DNA of 64,000 bases from Ketobacter sp964016105 (GTDB lineage Bacteria; Pseudomonadota; Gammaproteobacteria; Pseudomonadales; Ketobacteraceae), in assembly GCA_964016105.1 (NCBI GenBank), contig CAXHEX010000024.1, positions 1 to 64,000 on the forward strand, written 5' to 3'. The position numbers were made by a program, and so were the translations under genes. Under the pieces are notes generated by a model that made no database searches, was not told the origin of the DNA, and worked only from the letters and a program-made list of their open reading frames with translations. Shown here in pieces: positions 62,338-64,000 of this stretch; positions within the stretch are counted from its first letter, which is position 1; each line of letters opens with the position of its first letter.

Positions 62338-64000
62338 ATGCGTATTGACCGTTTGACCAGCAAGCTTCAACTTGCGTTGTCGGATGCACAATCCATTGCC
62401 GTTGGCCGTGATCATAACTTTATTGAGCCCGTACACGTACTGTCAGCCATGTTGGAAGACAGCTCTGGCAGTATCAAACCCCTATTGGCCCAAGCCGGAG
62501 TTAATGTGGGGCAATTGCGAGACGAAATAACTGCGCAACTGATTCGTCTACCCCAAGTACAGAATCACGACGGTGATGTTCACATGTCTAACGACATGGG
62601 AAGAGTGCTTAACGTGGCTGATAAATTTGCACAGCAACGGGGAGATCAATATATATCCAGTGAAATCGTTGTGCTGGCCATGGTGGAGGACAAAGGCGCC
62701 ACTGGCGACATATTCAAAAAACTCGGGCTGTCTAAGGCCGATCTTGAGACGGCCATCGAAACCGTCAGGGGGGGAGAACAAGTGAACGATCCCAATGCAG
62801 AAGAAACCCGTCAGGCTCTGGAAAAGTATACCCTGGATCTCACCCAGCGGGCGGAGGACGGTAAGCTTGATCCCGTGATTGGTCGTGATGATGAAATACG
62901 ACGCACCATTCAAGTGTTGCAGCGTCGAACCAAAAATAATCCGGTACTTATTGGTGAACCTGGCGTTGGTAAAACCGCTATTGTAGAAGGTTTGGCACAA
63001 CGGGTGGTGAATGGAGAAGTTCCTGAAGGCCTCAAAAATAAGCGAGTGTTGTCTTTGGACATGGGCGCCCTGTTGGCGGGCGCGAAATACCGTGGCGAAT
63101 TTGAAGAGCGACTAAAGTCGGTTTTAAACGAACTTGCTAAAGAAGAAGGTAGTGTGATTCTGTTTATCGATGAACTGCACACCATGGTAGGCGCAGGCAA
63201 AACCGATGGTGCTATGGATGCGGGCAATATGTTAAAGCCGGCTTTGGCTCGCGGCGAGTTGCACTGCGTAGGCGCTACCACTCTTGATGAGTATCGTCAG
63301 TATATTGAGAAAGATGCTGCTTTAGAACGACGTTTCCAGAAAGTGTTGGTGGATCAGCCCAGCGTGGAAGACACCATTGCCATTTTGCGGGGTTTGAAAG
63401 AGCGTTACGAAGTGCATCACGGAGTTGATATAACGGATTCCGCCATCGTTGAAGCGGCAAAGTTGTCACAACGATACATTACTGATCGACAGCTCCCTGA
63501 TAAGGCCATTGATTTGGTAGACGAGGCCGCCAGCCGAATCCGAATGGAAATGGACTCCAAACCAGAAGAGCTGGATCGTCTTGAGCGGCGTTTGATCCAA
63601 CTTAAAATGGAAAGAGAGGCACTCAAAAAGGAAGAAGACGAAGCTTCTCGCAAGCGGCTGGAAAAACTCAATGAGGATATTAGCTCAATAGAGCGGGATT
63701 ATGCCGACCTGGATGAGGTGTGGACTGCAGAGAAAGCCTCCCTTCATGGCAGTCAGCAAATTAAGGCGGATCTGGAGCAGGCTCGTATCGATATGGAGCA
63801 GGCCCGCCGCAGTGGTGACTTAACTCGAATGTCCGAGTTGCAGTACGGTCAAATCCCGGAACTGGAAAAACAGTTGGATATGGCCGCACAGGCTGAAATG
63901 ATGGAAATGAAACTGTTGCGTAACAGGGTGACGGAAGAAGAGATTGCGGAAGTGGTTTCTAAGTGGACCGGCATACCCGTTTCCAAGATGTTGGAGGGTG
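62338..64000 (+). CDS. clpB: ATP-dependent disaggregase ClpB (5' part)
   Basis: The reading frame is open from the ATG at 62338 to the window edge (about 554 residues seen of about 860). Clp N domain, first AAA+ domain with GEPGVGKT near residue 206, and the long middle coiled-coil are present; the sequence ends at SKWTGIPVSKMLEG, just before the second AAA+ domain. ClpB rescues aggregated proteins with DnaK. Confidence 0.96.
   Translation, partial: MRIDRLTSKLQLALSDAQSIAVGRDHNFIEPVHVLSAMLEDSSGSIKPLLAQAGVNVGQLRDEITAQLIRLPQVQNHDGDVHMSNDMGRVLNVADKFAQQRGDQYISSEIVVLAMVEDKGATGDIFKKLGLSKADLETAIETVRGGEQVNDPNAEETRQALEKYTLDLTQRAEDGKLDPVIGRDDEIRRTIQVLQRRTKNNPVLIGEPGVGKTAIVEGLAQRVVNGEVPEGLKNKRVLSLDMGALLAGAKYRGEFEERLKSVLNELAKEEGSVILFIDELHTMVGAGKTDGAMDAGNMLKPALARGELHCVGATTLDEYRQYIEKDAALERRFQKVLVDQPSVEDTIAILRGLKERYEVHHGVDITDSAIVEAAKLSQRYITDRQLPDKAIDLVDEAASRIRMEMDSKPEELDRLERRLIQLKMEREALKKEEDEASRKRLEKLNEDISSIERDYADLDEVWTAEKASLHGSQQIKADLEQARIDMEQARRSGDLTRMSELQYGQIPELEKQLDMAAQAEMMEMKLLRNRVTEEEIAEVVSKWTGIPVSKMLEG

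Noticed and set aside
1..64000. CRISPR arrays, IS elements, rRNA genes
   Set aside because: None seen; the only repeats are the edge palindrome, the duplicated peptide unit and the ABC-F minisatellite.

Overview
The window reads as chromosome of a marine-type gammaproteobacterium close to the Pseudomonadales/Oceanospirillales (an Alcanivoracaceae/Ketobacter-like genome is my guess). The basis is the Pseudomonas-like order ispB / rplU-rpmA-obgE-proB / rpsT / murJ-ribF-ileS-lspA-fkpB-ispH / type IV minor pilins / thiO / pilR-pilS / bamD / rluD-pgeF-clpB. No IS element, integrase, rRNA or CRISPR array was seen. One tRNA (Pro, CGG) is present.

Layout. 1-3.2 kb: a perfect 39-bp inverted repeat, then two short-chain dehydrogenases flanking a cytochrome P450. 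3.4-7.5 kb: two copies of a two-gene operon (B then A, minus strand) encoding 103-residue proteins with double-glycine leaders. Each copy has its own sigma-54 promoter and terminator, and the copies are separated by an FmdB-like protein, a phosphodiesterase and a lipoprotein. 7.8-10.1 kb: an ABC-F ATPase and a Cys-rich secreted protein. 10.4-19.1 kb: a third type of double-glycine peptide (C) with its own sigma-54 promoter, facing an operon that reads peptide D, TolC/NodT outer-membrane factor, HlyD adaptor, parvulin-type prolyl isomerase without a signal peptide, C39-peptidase ABC exporter with two cyclic-nucleotide-type domains, and a sigma-54 activator without receiver domain. 19.3-24.3 kb: two membrane-anchored FHA proteins flanking a pentapeptide-repeat potassium-channel-like protein. 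24.3-27.6 kb: AT-richer small accessory genes (lipoproteins, LAS-type peptidase, NYN/OST-HTH protein) next to tRNA-Pro. 27.9-40.3 kb: housekeeping genes. 40.3-54.8 kb: two divergent minor-pilin/PilY1 operons plus an extra FimT. 54.9-64 kb: thiO, pilRS, a small zinc-finger-like membrane protein, bamD, rluD, pgeF and the 5' part of clpB.

The most interesting system is the dispersed peptide-secretion regulon at 3.4-24.3 kb. Six double-glycine precursors (A1, B1, A2, B2, C, D) share the leader pattern that a C39 exporter cleaves, and one such exporter is encoded here. Five of the six lie behind three sigma-54-type promoters, and the exporter operon ends with a sigma-54 activator. I infer that this activator switches on the peptides and that the exporter complex processes and secretes them in one step to the outside. 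The A/B/C cores lack cysteine and are acidic or N/Q-rich, unlike a cationic bacteriocin, and no immunity gene is evident. An adhesive, matrix or signalling role is therefore at least as likely as killing. Peptide D is the exception, with a short core carrying seven basic and no acidic residues.
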